Counted from the first letter of the stretch, positions 1 to 8,247 are shown. The stretch is DNA of 64,000 nucleotides from AP-15 sp963735445 (GCA_963735445.1 CAVTLC010000055.1:1-64000); one strand, 5' to 3'. Numbers and translations are program-made. The notes: generated by a model from the sequence alone, not told the origin.

Positions 1-270
1 GCTGTGCCGAACAACGGGCTTGGTATCGCTGCTGGTAGCGTGATGGGTGGTCTTTATGTTGCACTTCATAACACACCGAACGGTGCTGTAGCGGCCACTG
101 GCGCTTTTGACGCCAACACCGCTCAAAGAATTGATACTAAAATCGATGATGGCGTTCCGACTTCAGGGAACGTTTTCCCGGCTGGCGCTCCGGCCTGTAT
201 TGCTGCCGGTATCTACAATGAAAACACGCAAGGCAATAACTGCAACCTTTACATCCGCATCCAAGGCTAA
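1..270 (+). CDS. Type II secretion/type IV pilin-like protein, 3' part only
   Basis: The frame is open from the first base, so only the last 89 or so residues are in the window. The visible part has the pattern of prepilin-type proteins after the N-terminal helix: an aromatic/hydrophobic stretch (GGLYVALHNTP), then AQRIDTKIDDGVPTSGNV, then two cysteines near the end (PACIAAG and NNCNLYIRIQG). The 'IDTKIDDGxPxxGxV' segment is typical of alphaproteobacterial pseudopilin-like proteins. Any cleavage/methylation motif would lie upstream of the window. The gene ends just before a strong terminator. The call rests on motif recognition only. Confidence 0.55.
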   Translation, partial: AVPNNGLGIAAGSVMGGLYVALHNTPNGAVAATGAFDANTAQRIDTKIDDGVPTSGNVFPAGAPACIAAGIYNENTQGNNCNLYIRIQG

Positions 271-293
271 CCACATCCTCTTTCACCCGACAC

Positions 294-322
294 AAAGGGC
301 CCCCTGGCCAGGGGGCCTTTTC
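294..322 (+). terminator. Rho-independent terminator after the pilin-like gene
   Basis: A perfect 20-base palindrome, GGCCCCCTGGCCAGGGGGCC (298–317), is preceded by AAAG and followed at once by TTTTCT. It begins about 25 bases after the TAA of the pilin-like gene, so it should end that transcript and insulate the integrase relics downstream. Confidence 0.85.
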
Positions 323-352
323 TATTGCCGTGTTTTCCATTAGAACTATAAA

Positions 353-981
353 ATGCCTACTGCGCATCTTTTCGACGAGCAAGGACAACGACTCTTTTCA
401 ACGAAGAAGAGCGTAAAGCCTTTATTGAAACTGCGGACGGGTTGAAGGACGACAAGGCCAGGACCTTTTGCGGTCTGTTGCATTACACCGGCTGCAATTT
501 CACTGAGGCCATGAATTTCACGCCGCAGCAGGTCGATTGCGCGGGCCGGGCGGTTGTCTTCTCCGGCCTGTTGCCGCGCCGGTCAGAGATCACCCGGGCC
601 ATTCCCGTACCCGACAGCTTCATCGAGCATCTCGATGAAGTGCACGGTATTCGTCACCATCAAGCCGGCCTGCATGCCGGAGAACGGGCCTGGCCCCTCA
701 GCAAAACGGCATTGCATAAGAAGGTAACGCGTGTTATTGCCGATGCCGGGATTGCCGGAGGCCCGCACGCCGTGCCCAAGGGAATACGGCACGGCTTCTT
801 CGTTCACGCCATCCGCCGCCGCGTCATGATCACCCGGCTGCAGAAGTGGATGGGGCATTCCTTTCCCGAATACACAGCGGCATATGTCGCCGAGTTGCTC
901 AAGCACGCCCCGGAACTCCTAGGGGATGAACGAGCCGACGCGGAACGGATGTGGTCGCCCGACGACCGGATCGCCTCGTAA
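353..981 (+). pseudogene. Degenerate tyrosine recombinase/integrase, copy 1
   Basis: ATG 353 opens a product MPTAHLFDEQGQRLF that loses frame in the T-run at 395–398. With one more T it continues FNEEERKAFIETAD and on into the long frame to TAA 979–981. The pattern is that of a short site-specific integrase catalytic domain: 'LLHYTGC..TEA', 'VPVPDSF' region, PKGIRHGF box, WMGHS and a late Tyr (EYTAAY). The arginine normally found in the 'TGCRxSEA' box is Asn here (TGCNFTEA), so even an intact product would probably be inactive. A second, related copy follows immediately. I see no att sites or mobile cargo. Confidence 0.7.
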
Positions 982-1583
982 ATGCCAACTTCACGCCTCT
1001 TCGACGATCGGGGGCGACGCCTTTTCTTCGATCACGAAGAACGCGCGGCCTTTCTTGAGGCCGCCGACAAGGCCGTGGATACAACGCGGACATTTTGCAG
1101 TCTGCTGCATTATACCGGCTGCAGTTTAACGGAAGGGCTGACCCTGACTCGGCGCAGGTCGATTTCTCCGCGCGGACCGTTATACTGCGAGGCACGACGC
1201 CGCGACGGCACGACATCACGCGCGCCATCCCCGTTCCGGACTCCTTCATTGCGCTTCTCGACGAGGTGCATGACATCCGCCGCGCTCGGACCCGGTCATC
1301 TGCGATCGGCCTCTTTGGCCTCAAGACAGAAGTGGAAATGGTCCACAGGGTAAACCGGGTCATCCGCAGGGCCGGGATTGCCGGAGGCCCGCACGCCAGG
1401 CCCAAGGGCATCCGGTATGGTTTTCTCGTCGAGGCGATCCGCTGCGGCATCATCCTGACCAGGACGGAGAACTGGATGGGCTACTCGCATACCAGCGATA
1501 TCGGTCATTACGTCGAACAGCTCGCCCAATACGCCCCGGAGCTTGTCGGCGATGAAAGGGGAGATGCGTCGCTGATGTGGTAA
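982..1583 (+). pseudogene. Degenerate tyrosine recombinase/integrase, copy 2
   Basis: ATG 982 abuts the stop of copy 1. The first frame reads MPTSRLFDDRGRRLFFDHEE...LLHYTGCSLTEGLTLT and is lost near 1150; the second frame resumes with SAQVDFSARTVILRG and runs to TAA 1581–1583. A one-base deletion near 1150 explains this. The product parallels copy 1 throughout (RTFC.LLHYTGC, ITRAIPVPDSF, GGPHA.PKGIR). Further decay is visible: Ser replaces the catalytic Arg (TGCSLTE), and the histidines of the two C-terminal boxes are Tyr (GIRYGF, WMGYS). The pair is a tandem duplication of a non-functional integrase. Confidence 0.7.
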
Positions 1584-1613
1584 CGGGCTCCTCTCAGCTC
1601 CCTTGCGCTCAGA

Positions 1614-2638
1614 TCACGCTTTCCGTCGCCTCCGCGGCAGGGCCGTCACGGTCGCAGCCGTCGCTGTCTCCTTCTTCTTTCCGGGCACTGGCAGCAACAG
1701 GTTGGTTTGGCGGCGATCGGCGGCGGCCTTGCGTTTTGGCTTCACCGCGGCGCCAGATTCCTGTGCCAGGCTGCTCTTGAGTGCAGCCATCAAATCGTGC
1801 ACCGGCGCCGGCGGAGAGATCTGCTTGGGTGTGACCGGTAAACCCTTCACCTTCGCCTCGATCAGCTCGCGCAGCGCCTCCTGGTAACGATCCCGGAAGG
1901 TAGCGGGGTCGAAATGCCCGCTGCGGCGTTTGATGATCGTCTCGGCGATCGCCACCATGTCGGCATCGATATCCGCGTCAGCCTTGGCGAACGCGGCCGC
2001 TCTCACCTCCTCTGACGCCCGCAAAGTGATCGCCACCATGCCGGCGTCACGCGGCTCGACCATGACCAACCGCTCCCGCCGGCTCAGGGTAACCCGGCCG
2101 ATTCCGATCGCACCGGCTGCCGCCATCGCCGCCCCGCCCCGATTACGCGCAAGGTTTCAATCGCGATCGGGCCGTCCGGATAGACGTAATACGGGGTGCT
2201 GAAATAAACCGGGTCGACCTCGGCGCGCGGCACAAAGGTTTCGAGGTCGATGATCTTCGAGCTTTCAACATCCAGCGCCTTGAGCTCCTCGGCCGTGAGA
2301 GTGACGAACCGGCCGCGCTCGTATTCGTAGCCCTTAACGACCTCGTCGCGCTTGATCTCCTCGCCGGTGTGCGGGTCATGCGGGAGGAGGGCGATACGCA
2401 GCAGGCGCAGCCGGTTCCTGGCCCTACGTCGCCGCCAATATCGTCGTTATACGAGCGGCCGGCATCCTGGTAGGGCTGCCGTTCCTCCTCTATTCTCATT
2501 GGGTGCCGCGCGCGGCTTTCGGGGCCGCCACACCTGGTGCAGCCGGATGGACTTCGTCCGTGTCGTCGCTGGCGACAGGTAGATCGGACAGGAAACCAAC
2601 GAGAGGCGCAAAAAGCCTTTCCAGCTCGCCCGTGGCAT
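1614..2638 (-). pseudogene. ku: Broken ku gene (bacterial NHEJ DNA-end-binding protein)
   Basis: Ku homodimers bind DNA ends and recruit LigD. The N-terminus (MPRASWKGFLRLSLVSCPIY, then TKSIRLHQV) is clear from ATG 2638. After about 35 residues the frame enters a linker with an in-frame TAA (2447–2449). The same frame then resumes RIALLPHDPHTGEEI, VVKGYEYERG, DVESSKIIDL and YYVYPDGPIAIETLRVIG, and shifts by one base near 2130 to GIGRVTLSRRERLVMVEP and the C-terminal IAETIIKRRSG region ending at 1614. An acidic linker in a neighbouring frame suggests the TAA may instead reflect two compensating indels. The C-terminal tail is Lys/Arg-rich. No ligD is in the window. Confidence 0.8.
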
Positions 2639-2739
2639 AGCAACACCTCCGCGCCGTAGTGACGTGCCTGGTCAACATTCGCCGTTACCGGTCGATCCGG
2701 CAAGCCGGCTTCGGCCTCCGCCGTTACCGGGGCAATTCT

Positions 2740-2913
2740 ATTCACGATCGGCAGATGGTCGTTTTCGGCCGTTCAGATTGGCAGACCTGGCTCGATCTTA
2801 CCCAGCCGGCATCAGAGCTGCTTCGCCCGCTTCCCGCCGGAAGCCTGGCAGTTGAACAGGTTCGATGGTCCGCACATGGCGCAATCGGCAGCGAGGCGGC
2901 GGATATTGCTTGA
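2740..2913 (+). pseudogene. C-terminal fragment of an SRAP (YedK/HMCES-like) protein
   Basis: The stretch IHDRQMVVFGRSDW..WLDLTQP followed by ELLRPLPAGSLAVEQVR (from about 2740) resembles the C-terminal end of SOS-response-associated peptidases, where an 'IHDR-VV-DW-WLD' block precedes a final 'LRP-P' segment. The catalytic N-terminal Cys and the central part are absent from this strand, and what lies upstream is unrelated. An N-terminal-like SRAP piece lies at 7151–7267 on the other strand. The call rests on motif recall. Confidence 0.45.
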
Positions 2914-2975
2914 TTGCTTACCCATCGCACCGAAGCTCGTAGGGTCGCCGCAGTGGTGGTCGTTAGCGGCGGGCG

Positions 2976-3263
2976 TTATGCAGGGACGTTCACTGCTGCC
3001 GCTCGACGCCCGGCCAGGTATCGCACGCCGTCAGCCTCGGTATGTTCTTCGTGCATCGTTCCTGCCGGAACGTTGCAGGAGTTGCCCGGACCGTACGTGC
3101 GGCGATCGGCTCCAAAGACAAGCGTGATCGATCCCACCAGCACAAATAGCTGCGCGTCAAACTCGTGCGCGTGAGATCCACGATGCTCGTTCGGTTTGAT
3201 CTCGCCCTCGCGAAGCTCATACCCCTCGCGCCTAAGGTTGGCTTCAAACTCGGCTCTATCCAT
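2976..3263 (-). CDS. Small single-domain cupin protein
   Basis: 95 residues, MDRAEFEANLRREGYELREGE start. A single cupin barrel follows: HRGSHAHEFDAQLFVLVGSI supplies the first metal-ligand motif (H..H with a following acidic residue) and YGPGNSCNVPAGTMHEEH the second. Proteins of this size and pattern are stand-alone metal-binding cupins of unknown substrate, often called cupin-domain or DUF-type proteins. It lies alone on the minus strand between the SRAP fragment and the cold-shock gene. A specific activity cannot be assigned. Confidence 0.65.
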   Translation of the reverse strand: MDRAEFEANLRREGYELREGEIKPNEHRGSHAHEFDAQLFVLVGSITLVFGADRRTYGPGNSCNVPAGTMHEEHTEADGVRYLAGRRAAAVNVPA

Positions 3264-3436
3264 CGCGAATTTTACGTTCGCAAGGTGCGGGACAACCCCG
3301 CGCCCTGGTGCATAATGAGCCCGTTGAGCAACAAAGCCGTCAAAAAAGTAGGAAACACAGCGCGGTGTGGAATTTGTTGACGATCATTCCGCCACATTTC
3401 AGAGTGCGCGCAATCCACTCGGCCCCAGGAATTCAA

Positions 3437-4055
3437 GTGAGCAGCAGAGACAGAGATTTTCGTCCGGCCCGCCGCCGCGGTTTCGACGACGACAACTTTG
3501 AAGCAGCCCGGCGCAGTTTCGGGTCTGCACCGCAATTTGGCGGCCAGAGAGTTGACGCGCCCTCTGGTGCCCCGGTCCAGGCTGTCGTCAAATGGTGTAT
3601 CCGACAAGGGATTTGGTTTCGTACAGCTTGCCGACGGATCCGGCGATGCCTTCCTGCATGTGAGTGTGGTCGAGCGCAGCGGCCACGATACCGTGCCGCC
3701 GGGCGCGACACTCGAGGTCCACGCCGGCCCCGGTGCCAAAGGGCCACAGGTAACCGAAATCCTGAGCCTCGACAGCAGCACTGCGCAGCAAGAGCCGCTC
3801 AGACGCGCCCGACCGGAGCGACCTATGTATCCGCCCACCGACCAAGCCGCCGTCGAGGAGTTCGGCACGGTCAAGTGGTACAACGCGGTGAAGGGGTTTG
3901 GCTTTATCGCCTCGGATCGGGGCGGCAAGGATATCTTTGTGCATGCTTCGGCGCTGGAGCGCTCCGGGATCACAGGCCTGACGGAGGGCCAGCGAGTCTC
4001 CGTTGATGTAATCGACGCGGTAGGAAGGGTCCAGAGGCGACCGGTTTACGCCTGA
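3437..4055 (+). CDS. Double cold-shock-domain protein (frameshifted in domain 1)
   Basis: RNA/ssDNA-binding protein of the alphaproteobacterial two-CSD type. The best start is GTG 3437 with AGGA 8–11 bases upstream, giving MSSRDRDFRPARRRGFDDDN, the usual basic/acidic leader. Domain 1 begins VQAVVKW near residue 50 and loses frame at about 3595; it resumes SDKGFGFVQLADGSGDAFLH in another frame. Domain 2 is intact: GTVKWYNAVKGFGFIASDRGGKDIFVH, with both RNP motifs. The length implies a net +1 (or −2) change. A shorter product could start within domain 1. The break may be a sequence error, because both halves are well conserved. Confidence 0.8.
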
Positions 4056-4098
4056 TCTAAAGCGGTAGAATTCTCTTTCCCTGGGCCCCATCAGCGCA

Positions 4099-4171
4099 CG
4101 TTCTCGTAATACGCCCTAACGTCCCTAAATCCGGTCTAAGGACGAAACATCTCCGCCTGCTTACGAGAACG
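4099..4171. repeat. 11-bp inverted repeat in the csp–4296 intergenic gap
   Basis: CGTTCTCGTAA (4099–4109) and its exact complement TTACGAGAACG (4161–4171) are separated by 51 bases. There is no T-run, so it is not a simple terminator. It may be a regulatory dyad or the remains of a repeat element. Confidence 0.35.
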
Positions 4172-4295
4172 CCTCAATGTCGCGCCAGGAAGCGAGCGCT
4201 CCGACACCCGGCTGACGGAAGTATCGGCTACTGCCGCTCGGGCGGTTCCCGTCAGCGAAGGCCAGTGCGACACAATTTTCCAGTGAGGCGTCAAC

Positions 4296-4526
4296 ATGAC
4301 CGGTACACAGCGATTGCCTGGCGGTGAGCGACGCAAGGCAAGTCAACGGCACTCTCGGCCCGCGGCGCCTTTGCCACCCCTGATTAACCGCCTTTGGCAT
4401 CCTGGGGAGCGCGTGCGCTGGCGGGACCGCATCGGTGTTTTCCGTCGCGATGTCGGTGACAGCGAACACGGCGAAATCGTGATCGCAGATCGAACCTACC
4501 GTGTGCGTCTCGCGGAGCTTGCCTAA
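4296..4526 (+). CDS. Small conserved hypothetical protein (76 aa)
   Basis: I cannot name a family. The first half is basic and Pro-rich (probably disordered). The second half has a compact beta-like pattern: GERVRWRDRIGVFRRDVGD, then HGEIVIADRTYRVRLAELA at the C-terminus. The pattern of a charged leader followed by a short SH3-like beta segment occurs in small alphaproteobacterial proteins that sit in stress or accessory islands. ATG 4296 is preceded by a weak GAGG. It is followed after about 120 bases by the NIPSNAP gene on the same strand. Confidence 0.45.
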   Translation: MTGTQRLPGGERRKASQRHSRPAAPLPPLINRLWHPGERVRWRDRIGVFRRDVGDSEHGEIVIADRTYRVRLAELA

Positions 4527-4648
4527 AGGGCTTCGAGGGAGGGTATCCAAGGGCGGATCAGCGCCCATATGCGAAATGTCGGGTGGAACGCGTTATCGGT
4601 TGGCTGGCATATCGCCTCGCCAAACCCCGTCACCTGGAGGATGCGCCG

Positions 4649-5278
4649 ATGTTGTACGAAGTCCGTACCTATACCTTGCGCCCCGGAACCACAGCCGAAT
4701 TTGAAGAGCGCTTTGCCAAGCGGCTGCCGCTGCGGGAGAAACACTCTAAATTGGGCGCTTTTTGGCACACCGAATTTGGCCCGCTCAATCAGGTCATCCA
4801 CGTGTATCCCTACGACGACCTGGGACATCGTACCAGGGTACGCGCCGCGCTGGCGTCAGACACCGCGATGCAGCAGCTCCCCGGCGGCGGGGACCTGATC
4901 GTGGCGCAGGAAGCCGAGATCATGAATCCGGCGCCGTTCATGCGCGCCCTGGGTAGCCGGGACTACGGTGCAGGGAATGTGTATGAGATGCGCACCTACA
5001 CCTACGCCCCGGGCGACATCCCGAAGGTGCTGGACGGGTGGGCCAAAGCCATCGAGGCTCGCGAGAAGTTCTCCCCCTTGGCCGCCTGCTGGACGAGCGA
5101 ACTCGGCGGACTGAACAAGTTCGTCCACACCTGGGTGTACAAGGATTTGAGCGAGCGCACCCGCGTCCGCGACGAATCCCGGCGGCCCGGTACGGGGTGG
5201 CCGGCGCAGACCGGGGTGCGGCCAGTCCGCCAGGAAAACAAGCTGCTTATGCCGGCGGCCTTCTCACCCGTGAGATAG
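4649..5278 (+). CDS. NIPSNAP family protein (two ferredoxin-like repeats)
   Basis: 209 residues with two dimeric alpha/beta-barrel repeats. Repeat 1 starts MLYEVRTYTLRPGTTAEFEERF; repeat 2 starts VYEMRTYTYAPGDIPKVLDGW near residue 112. The repeats share '..LGAFWHTEFGPLNQVIHVYPYDDL' / '..LAACWTSELGGLNKFVHTWVYKDL' patterns, and the C-terminus ends with the family-typical RQENKLLMPAAFSP. ATG 4649 was chosen because GGAGG (4636–4640) sits at the right distance, and upstream in-frame sequence is unlike the family. The biochemical role of bacterial NIPSNAPs is not known. The gene appears intact. Confidence 0.85.
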   Translation: MLYEVRTYTLRPGTTAEFEERFAKRLPLREKHSKLGAFWHTEFGPLNQVIHVYPYDDLGHRTRVRAALASDTAMQQLPGGGDLIVAQEAEIMNPAPFMRALGSRDYGAGNVYEMRTYTYAPGDIPKVLDGWAKAIEAREKFSPLAACWTSELGGLNKFVHTWVYKDLSERTRVRDESRRPGTGWPAQTGVRPVRQENKLLMPAAFSPVR

Positions 5279-5477
5279 CGCGGTTCCAGAAGCTTGTCAT
5301 TGGGTGCGCGGACCCGGGAAGCCGTTGCCCGACCGTGGCCGCGAATCCGGCGACGGTGCAATCTCGCAAGGGTTCGCGCGCTCTGGCGGTCGTGGTCGGG
5401 GATGGATCAGGTTCCTCACGCCAGTGCGGAAACCGCGCCAAATTCAATTAAGGCCGGTGCAATCGTCGGAGGTGACC

Positions 5478-6221
5478 ATGCGCTTCGCCATTGCAACCGC
5501 GCTCGTAGGAGGAGCGGCCCTGACCGTCGCAGCAGCCGCGCAGACTCCGCCCGCGGCCCCAGCGATTGCGCGGACCGTAGTGGCCGGTACCAAGCTGCCC
5601 TCCCTTGGGAGCGCACCCCTCTATTTCAGGGCGGCGAGTGTGTCGATACCGCCGGGCCAGAAGATCAGCCTGTCGGCGCCGAACAGCATTTTCTACCAGC
5701 TGTCCGGATCGACCGAAATCGCCGACGGTGAGGCAAAGAAGATTACGGCGGGCGCGGGCGCGCTGATCGCCGGCGGAACAAACGCATCTCTGACAGCCGG
5801 GAACGGTGAGCCATCGACCCTGCTGTATTTTCTGCTGGCCCCGAAGGACGCCCTCGATCAACCGATCGCTGCCGCGCCGGCGACGATCAAGGAGCTCTAC
5901 CGGACGCCGGCGCCGCTGCCCGGGCTGAAGCCGGGAAGCTATGAGCTGAACCTGACGCGGGTCACCTTTCCACCGGGGATGCCCTCAAACCGGCCGCACC
6001 ATCGCTCGGGCGCGGCGCTCTACTACATCGTCTCGGGCACCGGCGCGAACACGGTTAGCGGCCAGGCGGCTGAGCGCGGGCCGGGATCTCTGATCTACGA
6101 GCCGTCCGGCCTCATCCATCAGTGGGGCAACCCCGGCAGCGAGCCGCTGACGTTCCTCGCTTTCAACATCAATCCCGAAGGCGTGCCGGCCGTCATCCCC
6201 GACGCGCCTGCCAAGCCATAA
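5478..6221 (+). CDS. Secreted cupin-domain protein
   Basis: 247 residues starting at ATG 5478, 7 bases after GGAGG. The N-terminus MRFAIATALVGGAALTVAAAA followed by QTPP is a Sec signal peptide with a likely AAA-Q cleavage site, so the product is periplasmic or exported. Two cupin-like folds follow: one with SIFYQLSGSTEI (weak, without clear metal histidines) and a C-terminal one with RPHHRSGAALYYIVSGTG and GSLIYEPSGLIHQWGNPG, which carries the His-based motifs. It resembles exported cupins that bind small ligands or act as dioxygenase-like enzymes; the substrate is unknown. It follows the NIPSNAP gene by 199 bases. Confidence 0.7.
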   Translation: MRFAIATALVGGAALTVAAAAQTPPAAPAIARTVVAGTKLPSLGSAPLYFRAASVSIPPGQKISLSAPNSIFYQLSGSTEIADGEAKKITAGAGALIAGGTNASLTAGNGEPSTLLYFLLAPKDALDQPIAAAPATIKELYRTPAPLPGLKPGSYELNLTRVTFPPGMPSNRPHHRSGAALYYIVSGTGANTVSGQAAERGPGSLIYEPSGLIHQWGNPGSEPLTFLAFNINPEGVPAVIPDAPAKP

Positions 6222-6508
6222 CCGCTGGCGGGATTTTGCGCGCTGTTTTCGTCCCATTCAGGGGCGATCGCTTGAGCGTGTTTTTCGGTCTGATTGGGTC
6301 ACGGTGGCAACGACACTCAATCGATAGAAGCGGCTTAGGGCTCCGCCCTCAGCGCGCTTCGGAGCGCCTTCCGCCCAGCTTCGGTCGCCGCGCTTCCTGC
6401 AGCCGGTTCCCCGCGAAGGCGCCCGCTCCGCTTGCACACCCGGTCTCGCCGACGGGCAGGGGTGCAGCGCACCGCTGCGCTGACACCCCGAATGGGAGGA
6501 GGAGATTT

Positions 6509-6721
6509 ATGCCCGCGCCGAAATTCATCGACATCGATGGCAAGCGCGTTCTCTGCCGCGAGCTTTTGCAGCGTCGCCGCGAGCAGCTGGCGGCAGCGGC
6601 AAGACTTGAACAACTCTCCCTGTTCGAGTTGAAGGAGGATTGCCGCCCGATGCCCGAGCGCACCGCCGCCGGGCGTTATAGCGAGCCCACCCTGTTCAGC
6701 CTGCTTGGACGGGAGGCCTGA
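6509..6721 (+). CDS. Small conserved hypothetical protein (70 aa)
   Basis: MPAPKFIDIDGKRVLCRELL opens the product, then an Arg/Ala/Gln-rich helix, then LSLFELKEDCRP, ERTAAGRYSEPTLFSLL. The 'LFELKEDxRPxxERTAAGRYxEPxLF' pattern occurs in small hypothetical proteins encoded on plasmids and integrated elements of sphingomonads and rhizobia, which fits an accessory region. ATG 6509 has a very strong Shine–Dalgarno (GGGAGGAGGAG). The 287 bases before it are GC-rich with no gene I can support. Function unknown. Confidence 0.6.
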   Translation: MPAPKFIDIDGKRVLCRELLQRRREQLAAAARLEQLSLFELKEDCRPMPERTAAGRYSEPTLFSLLGREA

Positions 6722-6788
6722 TCAGGGCTCTAGCCCCTGCGCGTTGAAAATGTCACAAAGTCCAGATCCAGCCCCCGCAACCATACCC

Positions 6789-7046
6789 CTGGCCGCCGGT
6801 TCACCCACCTACGGCCCCTCCAAGGCGGGCGCTCAGTGCGATCATGGCGAAGGATCTCGACGGTACCGGAGTGACCGTCAACGTTTTGGTCCCGGGCGGG
6901 ATTACCAACACGTCGATGATCTCCGACGAAGCGGGGTTCGAGCGCGCCGCGATGATCCAACCGGAAGTGATGGCGCCGCCGCTGGCTGGCTCGTCTCCGA
7001 GGCTGCCGGCAATGTAACCGGTCGGCGATTTCTTCGCATCCATTGA
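6789..7046 (+). pseudogene. C-terminal remnant of a short-chain dehydrogenase
   Basis: The active-site stretch AAGSPTYGPSKA (YxxxK) near 6807 is followed, one frame away, by ALSAIMAKDLDGTGVTVNVLVPGG and ITNTSMI, then in a third frame by LAWLVSEAAGNVTGRRFLRIH and a TGA. These are consecutive segments of one SDR C-terminal half. Two shifts (about 6826 and 6985) interrupt it, and the N-terminal Rossmann half (TGxxxGxG) is missing upstream. So this is a truncated, decayed gene, not one hit by a single read error. Confidence 0.65.
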
Positions 7047-7150
7047 GATCCGGCGCTGCCGCCTGAACAAACGGCCGAGAAGGCCGGCGCGCCGGTCGCC
7101 TGGTGAGGCGAGCGAGCCCCGGCTAGGCCGGTGGCCCGTTCAAGGCAGGG

Positions 7151-7267
7151 TTTGATGATAGGCGCCCCTTTGGGTCGGCCCGGCGGAAAGCCCCACCGCA
7201 GCTGAACGAGCTCAACGCCATCGTCGCGGCGCCGAATGACGGGTGCTATCTCAGTCGGCCAGATATC
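7151..7267 (-). pseudogene. N-terminal-like fragment of an SRAP (YedK/HMCES-like) protein
   Basis: On the minus strand DIWPTEIAPVIRRRDDG followed by ELVQLRWGFPPGRPKGAP resembles the N-terminal third of SRAP proteins (the 'P..xAPVxR', then 'LRWGF.P' region that follows the catalytic MCGR-type start). The Cys2 start is not found upstream, and the similarity ends at about 7151, where 'PVINxR' would be expected. The rest of the surrounding 7047–7452 interval holds nothing I can identify. A C-terminal SRAP-like piece lies at 2740–2913 on the plus strand. Confidence 0.45.
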
Positions 7268-7452
7268 TTTGCGTGCCCTCCTCCAGGCGCGCCTCCCACC
7301 GCTGGGTGGCGCCAATACAGCTAAAAACCGCCGCTCAATCGTTTTTTGACAGACGACGAGGGAACCGCACAGGGTTTGCGAATGTCCGGCTTATCGAGGG
7401 TGCTTCTCTCGAAAGAGGGTGCGCTCTTGGCGGGCATGCAGCGAGGGCTCAA

Positions 7453-7713
7453 ATGGCTAGTCACCAATCACCGGAACAGAAGAAAACCGTGCAGCGCGTC
7501 ATGCACGAATTCAAGCATGGCGAACTAAAGACGGCTGCTGGCAAACGAAAGGTCAAAAACCCGAAGCAGGCGATCGCGATAGCGCTGCACGAAGCCGGCG
7601 CCTCGAAATACGAGAGTCCGAAAAAGAATGCCGAGAATTTGCGGCATACCAAGAAAAAGGAACAGCGCGGCGAGACCTATCAGGATGAAAAGGAAGGTCA
7701 CCGGGCGACTTAG
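7453..7713 (+). CDS. DUF6496 domain-containing small basic protein
   Basis: 86 residues. MASHQSPEQKKTVQRVMHEF, then KHGELKTAAGKRKVKNPKQAIAIALHEAG and ASKYESPKKNAENL: this is the hallmark DUF6496 pattern (PEQ-V-RVMHEFKHGEL ... KQAIAIAL-EAGASKY). The Lys-rich tail with repeated KK/KE suggests nucleic-acid binding, but no function is established for the family. Such genes often lie in stress or desiccation-related clusters of rhizobia and sphingomonads, next to ku or catalase genes, which agrees with the decayed ku nearby. ATG 7453 has GAGGG upstream. The gene is intact. Confidence 0.8.
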   Translation: MASHQSPEQKKTVQRVMHEFKHGELKTAAGKRKVKNPKQAIAIALHEAGASKYESPKKNAENLRHTKKKEQRGETYQDEKEGHRAT

Positions 7714-7878
7714 GCCTCTTATCAGCGGGCGACAAAAAGGTCGGGGCGAAGCGGCAGCCGAAAAGAGACCGGCAGTAAAACTCGCGCCGAACTTTACGAT
7801 GAGGCCCGCCGCCGAGACATTCCCAACCGCTCAAAAATGAACAAGGCGGAACTCGAGAGAGCGCTGAGCCACGCCTGA
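7714..7878 (+). pseudogene. Rho-N/SAP-like segment with no start, in frame after DUF6496
   Basis: Directly after the TAG of the DUF6496 gene and in the same frame, the sequence encodes SGSRKETGSKTRAELYDEARRR and then DIPNRSKMNKAELERALSHA before TGA 7876. The 'ELY-EARRxDIxxRSKMxKxELxxAL' pattern matches the small Rho-termination-factor N-terminal-like helical domain found at the end of many small basic stress proteins. There is no plausible start codon after the TAG ahead of the domain, so it is either a remnant or reachable only by readthrough. Confidence 0.4.
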
Positions 7879-8247
7879 TCCAAGGGAGCGGGTGAGGTAA
7901 TCGGCGTACCCGGACACCCGTCCCGAACAACATCTTGCCTCGGCCGCAACTAAGTGGGCTAGTGCGCTGAGCAAGGGAAACTACGCTCGGATCAAGAACG
8001 TGGGCGCAATATCACAAGTATTGCGATCGCCGGAGAGCACATGCTTCGGTGCGATTGCCTACGATTATTGATTTAAATTAATGCCAAACGGCCGCCCGGC
8101 CGCCCGGAACGACCCTTAGCGAACAGCGTTGAGTTTAGAGACCTGCCGCTGCAGGCGCGCCTCGACTCTCGCAAACGCCCCGATTGATGCGCCGAGATGG
8201 AAGGCAACGGTTGCAGCCCGGCTGACGAGTACAGCACGAGGTAAGAT
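7879..8247. other. Non-coding interval before the ThDP-enzyme operon
   Basis: 369 bases without a supportable gene. It contains an AT-rich patch (about 8060–8082, TTATTGATTTAAATTAATG) followed by a GC-rich CGGCCGCCCGGCCGCCCGG repeat at about 8088–8107. Promoter elements for the downstream operon are likely here, but I cannot define −35/−10 boxes with confidence. Confidence 0.4.

Noticed and set aside
2143..2745. Long minus-strand open frame across the ku region
   Set aside because: It lies one frame away from the recognisable Ku segments. Only a short acidic stretch of it (about 2,420–2,515) may belong to the Ku linker.
3308..4006. 232-codon plus-strand frame covering the cold-shock gene
   Set aside because: Only its middle (from GTG 3437 to about 3595) encodes the real leader and start of CSD 1. 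The rest is out of frame with the conserved second half.
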